This document shows, piece after piece, positions 26,835 to 35,489 of a DNA stretch of 64,000 nucleotides. The stretch's first letter is position 1; each line of letters begins with the position of its first letter. The notes beneath the pieces are model-generated. The model saw only the letters and a program-made list of their open reading frames with translations. It was not told the origin of the DNA and made no database searches. A program made the position numbers and the translations under genes. This stretch comes from Flavobacterium sp. J27 (GTDB lineage: Bacteria; Bacteroidota; Bacteroidia; Flavobacteriales; Flavobacteriaceae), in the NCBI RefSeq assembly GCF_004303025.1, contig NZ_PJQW01000002.1:1-64000 (forward strand). The letters are read 5' to 3'.

Positions 26835-27119
26835 TTAAATTTTTGCTAATTCTTCTTTGATTTTGCTTTTCCCTTCTTTAATTTTTTCGTCAATATTTTC
26901 AGAAAGGTAATTGTACTTATCTTGAAGTTCTCCATATTTTTTTTCTATGGTATTCACGGTATTATCAATGCCTTCTTTAAAAGTGTCTTTTAATTCGTTT
27001 GCTTTTTTACCGATTTTTTTTCTTGTATTTGATCCTTTATCTGGAGCTAATAAAACTCCAATTACTGCTCCAGCTGCTAAACCAGCTACTACTCCTAAAA
27101 TTGCTTTATTCGCTTTCAT
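26835..27119 (-). CDS. YtxH domain-containing protein
   Basis: A 94-residue protein. A Gly/Ala-rich transmembrane helix (GVVAGLAAGAVIGVLLAP, about residues 9-26) is followed by DKGSNTRKKI and a long charged coiled coil. This is the YtxH signature (PF12732), associated with general stress regulons in other bacteria. It sits within the operon driven by the tandem 21-bp-repeat promoters at 28676-28842. Confidence 0.92.
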   Translation of the reverse strand: MKANKAILGVVAGLAAGAVIGVLLAPDKGSNTRKKIGKKANELKDTFKEGIDNTVNTIEKKYGELQDKYNYLSENIDEKIKEGKSKIKEELAKI

Positions 27120-27146
27120 AATCTTTATTTTTATAATTAATATTTT

Positions 27147-27299
27147 TTAAATTCTTCTTCCTTGTATAATTCTAATTATAATTGCTATTACGGCTATTAT
27201 TAATAATATATGTATTAATGCCCCAACGCTATACACAAAGAATCCTAGTGCCCAGCCAATAATTAATATGACTGCAACGAGATATAATAAATTTGACAT
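27147..27299 (-). CDS. lmo0937/DUF5670-type 50-aa membrane peptide
   Basis: A 50-residue peptide beginning MSNLLYLVAVILIIGWALGF and ending IIRIIQGRRI. It has two hydrophobic helices joined by a short FVYSVGALIH turn. The GW.LGF...GALIHILL pattern matches the lmo0937 family of small membrane proteins. It lies between the outer-membrane barrel gene (22 nt) and the YtxH gene (27 nt) in the same orientation, which strongly supports it as real. Confidence 0.88.
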   Translation of the reverse strand: MSNLLYLVAVILIIGWALGFFVYSVGALIHILLIIAVIAIIIRIIQGRRI

Positions 27300-27321
27300 C
27301 TTGATTAATTTTTAATTGTTA

Positions 27322-27969
27322 TTAATTTAAACGTAAGGCTAAGTATAAACTTAAGTTACTGTTTTTACCATCTGGAATGGTATACGTTGTACCCGCAAAT
27401 TCTCTTTCTTTACCTACAGTTTGTAAACCATAATTGTATCTTAGTCCTATTCCTATTGCTTCAAAATCTAGCCCTACACCAGCAGATAAGCCATAATCAA
27501 ATTTGTTAAAATCGTCATTATTATAATTGTCTTCAAAGTCAAATGTCCCGCTTTCCGTTTCATTCGTTACTTGAGCATCAACTAAATAAGCAAGATATGG
27601 ACCAGCATGAATATTAAAGCTATTTGTAATATTTACTTTTAATAATACAGGTAACTCAATATAGTTTAATTTGAATTTTGCTGTTCCTTCAGCTAAGGCG
27701 TTATTATAGACTAATTCGGCTCCTTTTCTACTGTATAAAAGTTCAGGCTGAATAGCTATTGCATCTGAAAGGGGCAGTTTTGCATATACACCTGCATTAA
27801 AACTGGTTAATACATTCTCATCATCCACATCATCAGTATACATATTAGAGAAGTTTACACCACCTTTTACACCAAATTCTGCATTGGAATCTTTTGATTG
27901 AGCATTAACAGCTAATGATGTCATTAAGGCTAATGCTAGGGTTGCTACAATTTTTTTTCTTTTTTTCAT
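27322..27969 (-). CDS. Outer-membrane beta-barrel (PorT-like porin family)
   Basis: A 215-residue protein with a signal peptide (ALALMTSLAVNAQ) and the usual flavobacterial small-barrel pattern. It opens AEFGVKGGVNFSNMYTDD, continues with FNAGVYAKLPLSDAIAIQPELLYSRKGAEL and ends SLYLALRLN. Predicted eight-stranded barrel. It is third in the stress operon after the DUF4142-like lipoprotein and a tiny ORF. Confidence 0.88.
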   Translation of the reverse strand: MKKRKKIVATLALALMTSLAVNAQSKDSNAEFGVKGGVNFSNMYTDDVDDENVLTSFNAGVYAKLPLSDAIAIQPELLYSRKGAELVYNNALAEGTAKFKLNYIELPVLLKVNITNSFNIHAGPYLAYLVDAQVTNETESGTFDFEDNYNNDDFNKFDYGLSAGVGLDFEAIGIGLRYNYGLQTVGKEREFAGTTYTIPDGKNSNLSLYLALRLN

Positions 27970-28008
27970 GTCAATTGTTTTTAGTGTTTGTATTTAAGTT
28001 ATTATATT

Positions 28009-28089
28009 TTAGTTTGTTAATATGATACTTGCATTGGCTAAAAGTGTAAAAACGATACATAAGACCAGTGCTATAATCCATTTTTTCAT
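28009..28089 (-). CDS. Possible 26-aa membrane peptide
   Basis: MKKWIIALVLCIVFTLLANA followed by SIILTN: a single hydrophobic helix with a basic start. Its ATG overlaps the stop of the upstream DUF4142-like gene in an ATGA arrangement, a classic coupled start, and it is followed by the barrel gene. No homology claim is possible at this length. The coupled start and membrane-peptide character make it plausible. Confidence 0.45.
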   Translation of the reverse strand: MKKWIIALVLCIVFTLLANASIILTN

Positions 28090-28652
28090 GTTTGAGAGGT
28101 TTTAATTTGGTTTACCCTGTCTAAGGATGTGTTTAATTTTACTATAGTTTGTAGGGCTAAAATTTTAAAATCTGCATCTTTAGTTGCTTCAGACAGTACG
28201 GTTAAATCTTGTATTTGATTTGTTAAAATTGCGGTAACCGTTTCTAAGTAAATTTTTTTAAAATTCTCTGTTTTTGTTTTGTCTATTTCAGTTATATTTC
28301 TTTGTAAATGTATGTTAGGAATTATGATTAATTTTTCTGTTGTTATTTGATTAATTACTTCATTAATAGTATTCTGCTCTTCAATTAAGCTATCGGCCAA
28401 ACATTTTATTCTAAATGGAATTTCTTTTTCTTTTGCTTTGGTACTAATCTTAATTAGGTTCGCATTTCTTTGATTAAATTTTGCTAGCACTTCAGCTTCT
28501 ATGTTTTCATATTTTGTTGTATTATTCATACTTGTGAAAATACTTTCTTCTTTTTGATTATTTGTAAAGACACAAGAAGTAACGGTCAACAAAGTAATAC
28601 TACACAGAAAGAAGTAAAAATGTAACGTTCTTTTGGGGTTTGTCTTTCTCAT
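28086..28652 (-). CDS. DUF4142-like helical lipoprotein
   Basis: A 188-residue protein with a lipobox-like signal (LLTVTSC, Cys27) and an all-helical body: NANLIKISTKAKEKEIPFRIKCLADSLIEEQ...INEVINQITTEKLIIIP. This resembles the ferritin-like DUF4142 fold, although the usual His residues are not obvious. It is the first gene of the stress operon (DUF4142-like, tiny peptide, barrel, lmo0937, YtxH, holin-like, 117-aa protein). Two tandem promoters of the 21-bp direct-repeat type precede it. Confidence 0.75.
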   Translation of the reverse strand: MRKTNPKRTLHFYFFLCSITLLTVTSCVFTNNQKEESIFTSMNNTTKYENIEAEVLAKFNQRNANLIKISTKAKEKEIPFRIKCLADSLIEEQNTINEVINQITTEKLIIIPNIHLQRNITEIDKTKTENFKKIYLETVTAILTNQIQDLTVLSEATKDADFKILALQTIVKLNTSLDRVNQIKTSQT

Positions 28653-28675
28653 TTTATTCTCTTTTTAATACATTA

Positions 28676-28738
28676 CAAAGTTGGTTCATTGTAATAAAAT
28701 TCTTCTTACATGATTTTTTGTATTGCTTATATCATTTC
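28676..28738 (-). promoter_or_regulatory. 21-bp direct-repeat promoter P1 (YtxH operon)
   Basis: Gene-sense order: distal half-site AAATGATATAAG (plus 28726-28737), proximal AAATCATGTAAG (28705-28716), -7 box CAACTTTG (28676-28683), 24 nt before the ATG. Spacing is 21 bp between half-sites and 22 to the -7 box. Confidence 0.85.
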
Positions 28739-28779
28739 CATTTAACCTTGATATTGCTTATGTTGAAGAACTTATAAGA

Positions 28780-28842
28780 CAAAATTACCTATATCTAATA
28801 GGTAAGTTGTTATATGATTTTTCGAGAAGCTTATAGAATTTT
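28780..28842 (-). promoter_or_regulatory. 21-bp direct-repeat promoter P2 (YtxH operon)
   Basis: A second complete copy about 104 bp upstream of P1: distal AAATTCTATAAG (28830-28841), proximal AAATCATATAAC (28809-28820), -7 box TAATTTTG (28780-28787). The spacings are identical to P1. Confidence 0.8.
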
Positions 28843-28875
28843 AATTTTTAATAAAAAGAGTATTAGAAATAATAA

Positions 28876-28902
28876 AAAATGCACTCTTTATGGAGTGCAT
28901 TC
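28876..28902 (-). terminator. Terminator of the YihY gene
   Basis: ATGCACTC/GAGTGCAT stem followed in the minus sense by a T run, shortly after the YihY stop. Confidence 0.9.
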
Positions 28903-28921
28903 TAAATTAAAGTATCTTTTT

Positions 28922-29848
28922 TTAATTATTTTCTTGTAAAATTTGACTTTCCGTTTTTTTTTCTGTAACCGATATAAATTCAGCAAAAGCAGAAGGTTGA
29001 ATAGGTGAGGCATACTCTACAGCATAAGATTTTGCTAATTGAGCACCAAAATATAAAATAACAGAAGAATAATATACCCAAACAATTATAATAACAAATG
29101 ATCCTGCAGAGCCATATACAGAATTTATATTAGAATTTGCAATATAAAATGAAATTAAAAATTTGCCTAAAATAAATAAAGATGCTGTGGTGAAAGAGGC
29201 AAATTTTACTTGTCTCCATTTAATTTCGGCATCGGGTAATATTGTAAAAATTGCTCCAAATAACACCGATATGACTATAAATGATAATAAGGAATTGGCT
29301 ACATAAATAACATAATATAATACTTCTGGAAAGTAAGAGGTTAATTGAGCACCAATAGCATCTAAAATAGCTGAAATGCCTAAAGATACAAGTAAAATAA
29401 AACCAATACTTCCTATCACACCAAAAGACAATAATCGCGCTTTTAAAAAAATCCAAAAGCCAGAGGATTTCTTTTTAGGACGAATGTCCCAAATAGTATT
29501 GATTGAATCTTGAATTTCTGCAAAAACAGATGTTGCTCCAATAATCAGCATAACTATACCCGTTATTCCTGCTAAGCTACTACTATTAGAAATGCTTAAA
29601 TTTTGAATCATTTCTTGTAATTGCACAGCACTTTGGTTGCCTACAAAACTTTTTAATTGATTGTATATTGTACCTTCAATAGCTTCCCTTCCCCAAAAAA
29701 TATCGCATAAGTAAAGAATAACCAGAAGTAAAGGGCCAATTGAAAAAACGGTAGTATAAGCCAAAGCGGCGCTCATTTTAAGGATTTTTTTTTCCAAAAA
29801 ACCAGTAAATGTATTTTTCAAAACTTTCCATAATCTTTTAAAATCCAT
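28922..29848 (-). CDS. YihY/BrkB family inner-membrane protein
   Basis: A 308-residue protein with six transmembrane helices. It opens with a cytoplasmic segment and LKMSAALAYTTVFSIGPLLLVILYL, the YihY/virulence factor BrkB signature. FSYANSNIN-like sequence (FYIANSNINSVYGSAGSFVIIIVWVYYSS) occurs in the last third, as is typical. Function of the family is poorly known. It starts 2 nt after the histidine kinase gene, linking it to the regulatory genes upstream. Confidence 0.92.
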   Translation of the reverse strand: MDFKRLWKVLKNTFTGFLEKKILKMSAALAYTTVFSIGPLLLVILYLCDIFWGREAIEGTIYNQLKSFVGNQSAVQLQEMIQNLSISNSSSLAGITGIVMLIIGATSVFAEIQDSINTIWDIRPKKKSSGFWIFLKARLLSFGVIGSIGFILLVSLGISAILDAIGAQLTSYFPEVLYYVIYVANSLLSFIVISVLFGAIFTILPDAEIKWRQVKFASFTTASLFILGKFLISFYIANSNINSVYGSAGSFVIIIVWVYYSSVILYFGAQLAKSYAVEYASPIQPSAFAEFISVTEKKTESQILQENN

Positions 29849-29850
29849 TT

Positions 29851-32064
29851 TCAGCTGTATTTAGGAATATAAATGGTAAATGTAGCCCCTTTACCAGGAA
29901 CACCATTGGCAAAAATAAAACCACCATGATTTTCAACAATTTTTTTACAAATGGCTAGTCCTACACCAGTTCCTTGATATTCTGTTTTTCCGTGAAGTCT
30001 GTTAAATAACAAAAAGATTTTTTCAGCATTTTCTTGTGCAAACCCAATACCATTATCTTTAAATTTGATTTTGTGGTAGACATCATTAGAATCGTCATTT
30101 AAAATGGCTTCATTTTTGGCTTTTACTTTTTTATACTTAATGATAATTTCTGGAGCTGCATCTTCTTTAGAATATTTTAAAGAGTTGCTAATTAAATTAG
30201 TAAAAAGTTGTTGCATTTGAAATTCTACCCCTTCAATAATATCAAAAGAATCATAAGTAATAATTGCTTTTTTTTCTTCAATATTTTGAGACAATTCTAG
30301 CATACTATTTGCCAAAACTTCATTTAAATCTACTTGTGAAAAAACATTGTCACCTCTATTTGTTCTGGAGTATTGTAATAAATCATTAATTAAAATACGC
30401 ATACGGTTAGATGCTTTTTCAATTCTGATTAAGTAATCTTTTCCAAAATCGGTTAAGTTTTCTTTTTCTTTATCGGTTATTCTAGAAATAAAGGTTTGAA
30501 TTTTTCTCAATGGTTCTTGTAAATCATGACTGGCAACATGGTTAAATTCACTTAGTTCTTTAATATTTTGTTCTAATTCATAATTTCGTTCTTCTAGTAA
30601 CTCATTTTTGTTGTATTCTTCCGTTACGTCTTGTGTGGTTCCTATCATGCTTTCAGAACCACTTAAATCGGTAAAAGATTTAGCTACTGTTTTAAAATGT
30701 CTAATTTCTTTATCTTTTCTAACAATTCTATAATTTAAAGTAGGAATTTCGCCTGATGTTTGTGCCTGTTCTAAAGCTTCTGTTACCATTTCTTGATCAT
30801 CTTCATGTACACGAGCCACAAGATTTTCCATTGTTGGCACAAAAGATTGTGGTTCAAATCCCATTAATCTAAATTTATTATCAGAATAGATACATTCATT
30901 CGTTTCAAAATTTAAAGTCCAACTCCCATAATTACCTAATATTTCCGCTTGACGACTCGACTCGTCAAAAATCATTAATTCATTATTTGATTTTTGTAAA
31001 TCATTAATAGTGTCTTGCAGAAGCTTTTTATTTTTAACCTCATCAGTGATATCATGTGTAACTCCTAAAACAGTTTTTTGTCTTAATTTCTCATCATATA
31101 ATTTTCCTGTGGCTCTAAAAAAACGAGTTTCTCCATCAGAACGAATGATTCTAAAGACTGTAGGTTCTAAATTTTCCTCTCTTACGATTTTGTCCATAAT
31201 ACCAACGACTAATTCTTTATCTTCTGGATGTACAAATTCAAGAAAATTAGCATTAGAAGAAATAAATGCTTGTGGTTCATATCCTAAAATTCGGTAGAGA
31301 TTATCTGAATACTTGGTCACATGTGTAATTAAATTCCATTCCCAAGTACCAAAGCTTGAAAGTATTTCGGCTTGAGAATTTAAGAAGAACGATTTGCTAA
31401 GAATATTGTTGGCTTCTTTTAGTCTTTCCAAATCTTTATTTGTCTTGTAATAAGAATATACAATTAAAAGAATGGTAATTAATAAGATACTGAGCGTTAA
31501 AATAGGCGTTAGGCTAATTTGCTCGTAAAAAATGGAATTTCGTTTTTTTAGATAAGATTGTTCTAATTGAATCATCTCATTGATTTTATTTCGAATAGCC
31601 ACTAAAAGTTTGCTACTTTCATTAAAATCTTTTTTGAACTTCTTTGTTTTTTCAATGTTTTTACTAATGTCAGGATCTGAGTATTCTCCATTATAATCTA
31701 AACGTTTTTTTATTATTTCATATAAATCATTTAGGTTTTGTTGTTGTTTTTTATTGTCTTTTGTTAAGTTTTTTAATTTTGAAAAAGACGAATTTATATT
31801 ACTATTCGCTGTATAATAAGGGTTTAAATAAATACTCTCTTTAGTAATTAAAAAACCTCTCATGCTATTTTCAGAGTCTTTTATGTAAGAAAACAATTGT
31901 TCTAATTCTAAATTAACCTCATAGGTATGAATAATTTTTCTTGAAGTAGCCGAAACACCCTCAAAATGACGATACGTTATGGATCCAATAAATAGAACCA
32001 CAAACAAACTAATTGTAAAAATTATTTTATGAAATTTTGAAGTTTTAAATTTATTTTCTCTCAT
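29851..32064 (-). CDS. Hybrid-free sensor histidine kinase: CHASE3, two PAS, HisKA, HATPase
   Basis: A 737-residue membrane kinase. An N-terminal helix (about 15-30), a CHASE3-like extracytoplasmic domain (about 35-180) and a second helix (about 185-205) come first. Two PAS/PAC modules follow (about 230-345 and 360-475, each with GxEPQ(A/S)F-type segments). The HisKA domain has NHVASHDLQEPLRKIQTF (His in SHDLQEP). The ATPase domain has N box LFTNLISNSLKYS, G1 DNGIGFA and G2 GTGVGLAICKK. Coupled to a lone receiver and an AraC-type regulator upstream; probably the sensor of this stress cluster. Confidence 0.93.
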   Translation of the reverse strand: MRENKFKTSKFHKIIFTISLFVVLFIGSITYRHFEGVSATSRKIIHTYEVNLELEQLFSYIKDSENSMRGFLITKESIYLNPYYTANSNINSSFSKLKNLTKDNKKQQQNLNDLYEIIKKRLDYNGEYSDPDISKNIEKTKKFKKDFNESSKLLVAIRNKINEMIQLEQSYLKKRNSIFYEQISLTPILTLSILLITILLIVYSYYKTNKDLERLKEANNILSKSFFLNSQAEILSSFGTWEWNLITHVTKYSDNLYRILGYEPQAFISSNANFLEFVHPEDKELVVGIMDKIVREENLEPTVFRIIRSDGETRFFRATGKLYDEKLRQKTVLGVTHDITDEVKNKKLLQDTINDLQKSNNELMIFDESSRQAEILGNYGSWTLNFETNECIYSDNKFRLMGFEPQSFVPTMENLVARVHEDDQEMVTEALEQAQTSGEIPTLNYRIVRKDKEIRHFKTVAKSFTDLSGSESMIGTTQDVTEEYNKNELLEERNYELEQNIKELSEFNHVASHDLQEPLRKIQTFISRITDKEKENLTDFGKDYLIRIEKASNRMRILINDLLQYSRTNRGDNVFSQVDLNEVLANSMLELSQNIEEKKAIITYDSFDIIEGVEFQMQQLFTNLISNSLKYSKEDAAPEIIIKYKKVKAKNEAILNDDSNDVYHKIKFKDNGIGFAQENAEKIFLLFNRLHGKTEYQGTGVGLAICKKIVENHGGFIFANGVPGKGATFTIYIPKYS

Positions 32065-32073
32065 GAAATATAG

Positions 32074-32520
32074 TTATAAGCGTAGTAGAAAATTATCTTT
32101 ATTTAATCCACTGGTGTGGTATTGCCAATTAATGGTGACAACTTCTGATAGTACTTTTTTTAGTGTATTGAAATCACTTGGTTTTTTAATGTAAATATTG
32201 GCACCTAACACAAAAGTATTTTCAACATCTTGTTCCGATGATGAAGTAGAGTAGATGGCAATAGCAATATTATTAAATTTATCATTCTTTTTAATTTCTT
32301 TTAAACACTCTATTCCATTTAGAATTGGCATATTCAAATCTAAAAATATAATATTAGGTAAAATAGATTCAGGGTGATGTAAAAAATCCAATAGTTCTTT
32401 TCCGTTTTTGAAAGTATTAACAACGGTATTGATTTTTAATTCATCAAAAGCATCTGTAAAAAACAAACGATCATCTTCGTCATCGTCGGCTAATGTTATT
32501 AGGATATAATCTTTTTGCAT
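32074..32520 (-). CDS. Single-domain response regulator (receiver only)
   Basis: A 148-residue receiver domain without an output domain. The acidic pocket is LADDDEDD, the phosphoacceptor Asp is in IIFLDLNMPILNG, with the Ser/Thr of IAIYSTSSSEQ and the Lys of IYIKKPSDF. It resembles Rcp1-type receivers that shuttle phosphate. It lies 9 nt before the kinase gene and 5 nt after the AraC-type regulator gene, so the three probably form one signalling unit. Confidence 0.93.
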   Translation of the reverse strand: MQKDYILITLADDDEDDRLFFTDAFDELKINTVVNTFKNGKELLDFLHHPESILPNIIFLDLNMPILNGIECLKEIKKNDKFNNIAIAIYSTSSSEQDVENTFVLGANIYIKKPSDFNTLKKVLSEVVTINWQYHTSGLNKDNFLLRL

Positions 32521-32525
32521 TTTTA

Positions 32526-33089
32526 TTAGTTTATATTTTTTGTGGCAATTTCTCTTCGTTTAGCAATGATTCTCTGAAAAGCAGATGGTGTTATTCCTGT
32601 GGTGTTTTTAAATTGAGTACTTAAATGTGCTACACTAGAATAATTTAATTTAAATGCAATTTCGGTTAGGCTTAAATTTTCATTTATAATTAAATGCTTT
32701 GTTAATTCTATTTTTTGAAGAATAATAAAATTTTCAATTGAAGTGTAAGTAACTTCAGAAAAAATATTTGAAAGATAACCATAACTATGGTCTAATTTTT
32801 CGGCTAAAAACACCGAACTTTTTACGTTAGGAGCCTCTTCACTGAACACCATTTCTATAATGGCGTCTTTTATTTTCTGTACTAAAATGTTTTTTTGATT
32901 CTCTATAATTTCGAAGCCATATTCTTCTAATACTGCCGTTATTTGATGATATGTTTCAGTTGGAATATTCTCCAGAAACAAAACTTCTGAGGCATTTATA
33001 ACTTCAAATTTGATGTTAAAATCGCTAAGCTTTTCGTCTAAAATTTTTTTAGCTAGAGCATTCGTGTCGAGCTTTAAGAATAGTTTCAC
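32526..33089 (-). CDS. AraC-type DNA-binding protein, candidate stress-regulon activator
   Basis: A 187-residue protein. The C-terminal half (about 85-180) is an AraC double helix-turn-helix (SSVFLAEKLDHSYGYLSNIFSEV and LSLTEIAFKLNYSSVAHLSTQFKNTTGITPSAFQ). The N-terminal half (about 1-75) is a small domain with a YHQITAVLEEYGFEII segment that looks like a ferredoxin-fold (HMA-like) module rather than a cupin. It is encoded beside a receiver and a histidine kinase in the stress cluster. AraC proteins bind direct-repeat half-sites, so it is the best local candidate for the 21-bp-repeat promoters. Confidence 0.88.
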   Translation of the reverse strand: MKLFLKLDTNALAKKILDEKLSDFNIKFEVINASEVLFLENIPTETYHQITAVLEEYGFEIIENQKNILVQKIKDAIIEMVFSEEAPNVKSSVFLAEKLDHSYGYLSNIFSEVTYTSIENFIILQKIELTKHLIINENLSLTEIAFKLNYSSVAHLSTQFKNTTGITPSAFQRIIAKRREIATKNIN

Positions 33090-33172
33090 GGTTATTTGAT
33101 TATAATTTTAGTAAAAGTAATAAAAATGTTTAATAAAAAAACCCTTGTTATTAAACAAAAACTCGGATTCGT

Positions 33173-33913
33173 TTATTTTTTAGTGGCTTCTTCTTTTGTG
33201 TTTTCAGCCTCTTCTTGTGCCTTCTCCAAAGCTTTTCTTTTTTCTCTTTCTTTTTTTCTGAAATACCCCCTTAATAAAAAATTATGCTTAGCAGCTTCCA
33301 TATTTTCATTTAGTCCTTTGGAACTTTTTCTTAAATTCTCCATTGTTTTTTCTAAGTCTTCTGCCATACCTTCATCGTTCATTAGTTTCCCAAGAGTTCC
33401 TTCTCCTTCGTTAATATCTCCTAATAACAGGGCTAATTCGTCTGTAATTACTTCCGCATTTTCTGCTGTAACTTTTACCGAAGCTAAAATGGCATCCATT
33501 TCTACAGGTTCATAAGAACCAATTACATCTCCATCGTCTACTTCTTTGGAAGTTGAAGAACCTTGTGAAATGGTAAGTAATTTATCTCCAATAACACCTT
33601 CAGAGCCTATAGAAGCTTTGCTGTTCTTTTTAATGAATTTTTTAATATCTGATTTAATAGATAAATCTACTTGAACTGTACTATCATTTACTATTTCTAT
33701 ATTATCGACTGTTCCTACATCTATCCCTGAAAAGCGTACAGAACTTCCTATTTGTAAACCACTTGCGTTTTTAAATCGAGTGGTAAGTTGGATTTCTGAA
33801 CTAAAAAGATGTTGTTGGCTACCAATTAAAAATATAATTGCTATTAAGAATACTAAGCCTAAACTTACGAAAAGACCTAATTTAATTTTATATGAGTTAT
33901 TTTGTGTTTCCAT
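33173..33913 (-). CDS. mlaD: MlaD-type MCE lipid-binding protein
   Basis: A 246-residue protein with one N-terminal helix (LGLFVSLGLVFLIAIIFLIG) and an MCE domain (about 38-120, LTTRFKNASGLQIGSSVRFSGIDVGTV). A helical region and a highly charged Lys/Glu-rich C-terminus follow. MCE proteins form hexameric rings that carry phospholipid in the envelope. Last gene of the MlaE-MlaF-MlaD operon, 17 nt after the ATPase gene. Confidence 0.9.
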   Translation of the reverse strand: METQNNSYKIKLGLFVSLGLVFLIAIIFLIGSQQHLFSSEIQLTTRFKNASGLQIGSSVRFSGIDVGTVDNIEIVNDSTVQVDLSIKSDIKKFIKKNSKASIGSEGVIGDKLLTISQGSSTSKEVDDGDVIGSYEPVEMDAILASVKVTAENAEVITDELALLLGDINEGEGTLGKLMNDEGMAEDLEKTMENLRKSSKGLNENMEAAKHNFLLRGYFRKKEREKRKALEKAQEEAENTKEEATKK

Positions 33914-33930
33914 GTTTGTTTCTTTTTTGA

Positions 33931-34662
33931 TTAGTTAAAAAATGATTGTATGTAACTGTCTTTATCGTTTTCAAAATCGGATAGTGTTCCTTCTTTGTAA
34001 ACCATTCCATCTTTTAGCATAATAATTCTATCGGCAACCGTTTTTACACATTTAATATCGTGGGTTATAATTATGGATGAGGTATTGAACTTGTTTTTTG
34101 TTGTATTTATCAATTCGCTAATTTCATCTGAAGTTATAGGGTCTAAACCCGTTGTGGGTTCATCATATAATAATATTTTTGGATTCACAATTAATGTTCG
34201 GGCTAAACCAATTCTTTTTTTCATCCCACCAGATAATTCAGAGGGCATTTTGTCTATTGCTTCGGGTAAGCCCACATCTTCTAAAATCTTTTCGATTTTA
34301 TCTGTGATTTCTTCTTTAGAAAACTTTTTGTCTAATCGTGTTAACGGGAATGTAAGATTCTCTCTAACGGTCATAGAATCATATAATGCAGCACCTTGAA
34401 AGAGGAAGCCTATTTTTTTTCGTATAGCTGCTAATTCTTCTTCATTACTTTCTGCTACTTCATAATCATCCACTTGTATTTTTCCAGAATCTAATTCCAA
34501 TAAGCGAACGATGCATTTTATTAAAACTGATTTTCCTGTACCCGATTTTCCTAGTATAACTAAATTTTCATTTTCAAAAAGTTGCATAGTAACTCCTTTT
34601 AGGATTTTCTGTTTTCCAAAACTTTTTTTAACTTCTTGGATATCGATTAATACATTTTTCAT
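33931..34662 (-). CDS. mlaF: MlaF-type ABC transporter ATPase
   Basis: A 243-residue ABC ATPase. Walker A is GKSGTGKSVL (about 38-47), signature LSGGMKKRIGLARTL (about 142-156), Walker B KILLYDEPTTGLDP and H-loop IITHDIK. This pattern and the flanking MlaE and MlaD genes identify an Mla-type phospholipid transporter. Its start overlaps the MlaE stop by 4 nt. Confidence 0.93.
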   Translation of the reverse strand: MKNVLIDIQEVKKSFGKQKILKGVTMQLFENENLVILGKSGTGKSVLIKCIVRLLELDSGKIQVDDYEVAESNEEELAAIRKKIGFLFQGAALYDSMTVRENLTFPLTRLDKKFSKEEITDKIEKILEDVGLPEAIDKMPSELSGGMKKRIGLARTLIVNPKILLYDEPTTGLDPITSDEISELINTTKNKFNTSSIIITHDIKCVKTVADRIIMLKDGMVYKEGTLSDFENDKDSYIQSFFN

Positions 34663-35468
34663 AATAAATCTGTTATTTGTACTGCAACTAAATCGACAAT
34701 AATTAGTAATAAAGAGGCTGTAACGACTGCTGAATTTGCTGCTACACCTACACTTTCGGTTCCGCGACCAGCATTAAAACCTTTATAACAGCCTACTAAA
34801 CCTATGACAGCACCAAAAAAGAAAGATTTAATAAATGCAGGAATTAAATCGATAAATTCAACACTATTAAAAGCCTGATTGATAAAAAGCGTTAAACTGA
34901 CATCATCTTTTATGTTGACCCCTAACCAACTACCAACTATTCCAATCACATCGGCATAAATAGTTAATATAGGAATCATCACTGTGGTTGCTAAAACACG
35001 TGGTATAATTAAAAAATTAACTGGATTAGTATTAGAAACTTCCATAGCATCGATTTGCTCGGTTACACGCATAGAACCTAATTCTGCTCCCATACTAGAT
35101 CCTATTTTTCCAGCACATATTAGGGCTGTAATTACAGGCCCCATTTCTCTAATAATTGAAATAGCAACCATGCCTGGAAGCATGGCTACCGCTCCAAATT
35201 CTACTAAAGGTGGTCTAGACTGAATAGTAAGTACTAAACCGATAATAATTCCAGTTATAGAAATTAGTCCTACTGATTTATTCCCAATTTGATAACATTG
35301 TTTAAAGAATTCTTTAAGTTCAAATGGTGAAGAAAATAGATTCTTAATCATATTTTTTAAATAAGACATAACATCGGCTACATCTATAAAAAAGGATATA
35401 AATTTTTGCTTTACATTATTAAAAAACGTGTTTTTAATAACGTTGTTATTGGTCTGTAAAGATGTCAT
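34659..35468 (-). CDS. mlaE: MlaE-type ABC transporter permease
   Basis: A 269-residue permease of the MlaE/Ttg2B family. An N-terminal amphipathic segment precedes five helices, with the conserved FGAVAMLPGMVAISIIREMGPVITALICAGKIGSSMGAELGSMRVTEQIDAMEV segment. Moves phospholipids between inner and outer membranes. It heads the mlaEFD operon and has a perfect 21-bp direct-repeat promoter 22 nt before its ATG, so maintenance of outer-membrane lipid asymmetry is part of the proposed stress response. Confidence 0.94.
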   Translation of the reverse strand: MTSLQTNNNVIKNTFFNNVKQKFISFFIDVADVMSYLKNMIKNLFSSPFELKEFFKQCYQIGNKSVGLISITGIIIGLVLTIQSRPPLVEFGAVAMLPGMVAISIIREMGPVITALICAGKIGSSMGAELGSMRVTEQIDAMEVSNTNPVNFLIIPRVLATTVMIPILTIYADVIGIVGSWLGVNIKDDVSLTLFINQAFNSVEFIDLIPAFIKSFFFGAVIGLVGCYKGFNAGRGTESVGVAANSAVVTASLLLIIVDLVAVQITDLL

Positions 35469-35489
35469 TGGTGGTTTTTATTAGTTACT

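Noticed and set aside
26470..27119. Prophage remnant suggested by a holin-like protein
   Set aside because: Neighbours are YtxH, lipoproteins and an outer-membrane barrel; there are no phage structural, integrase or lysis genes.
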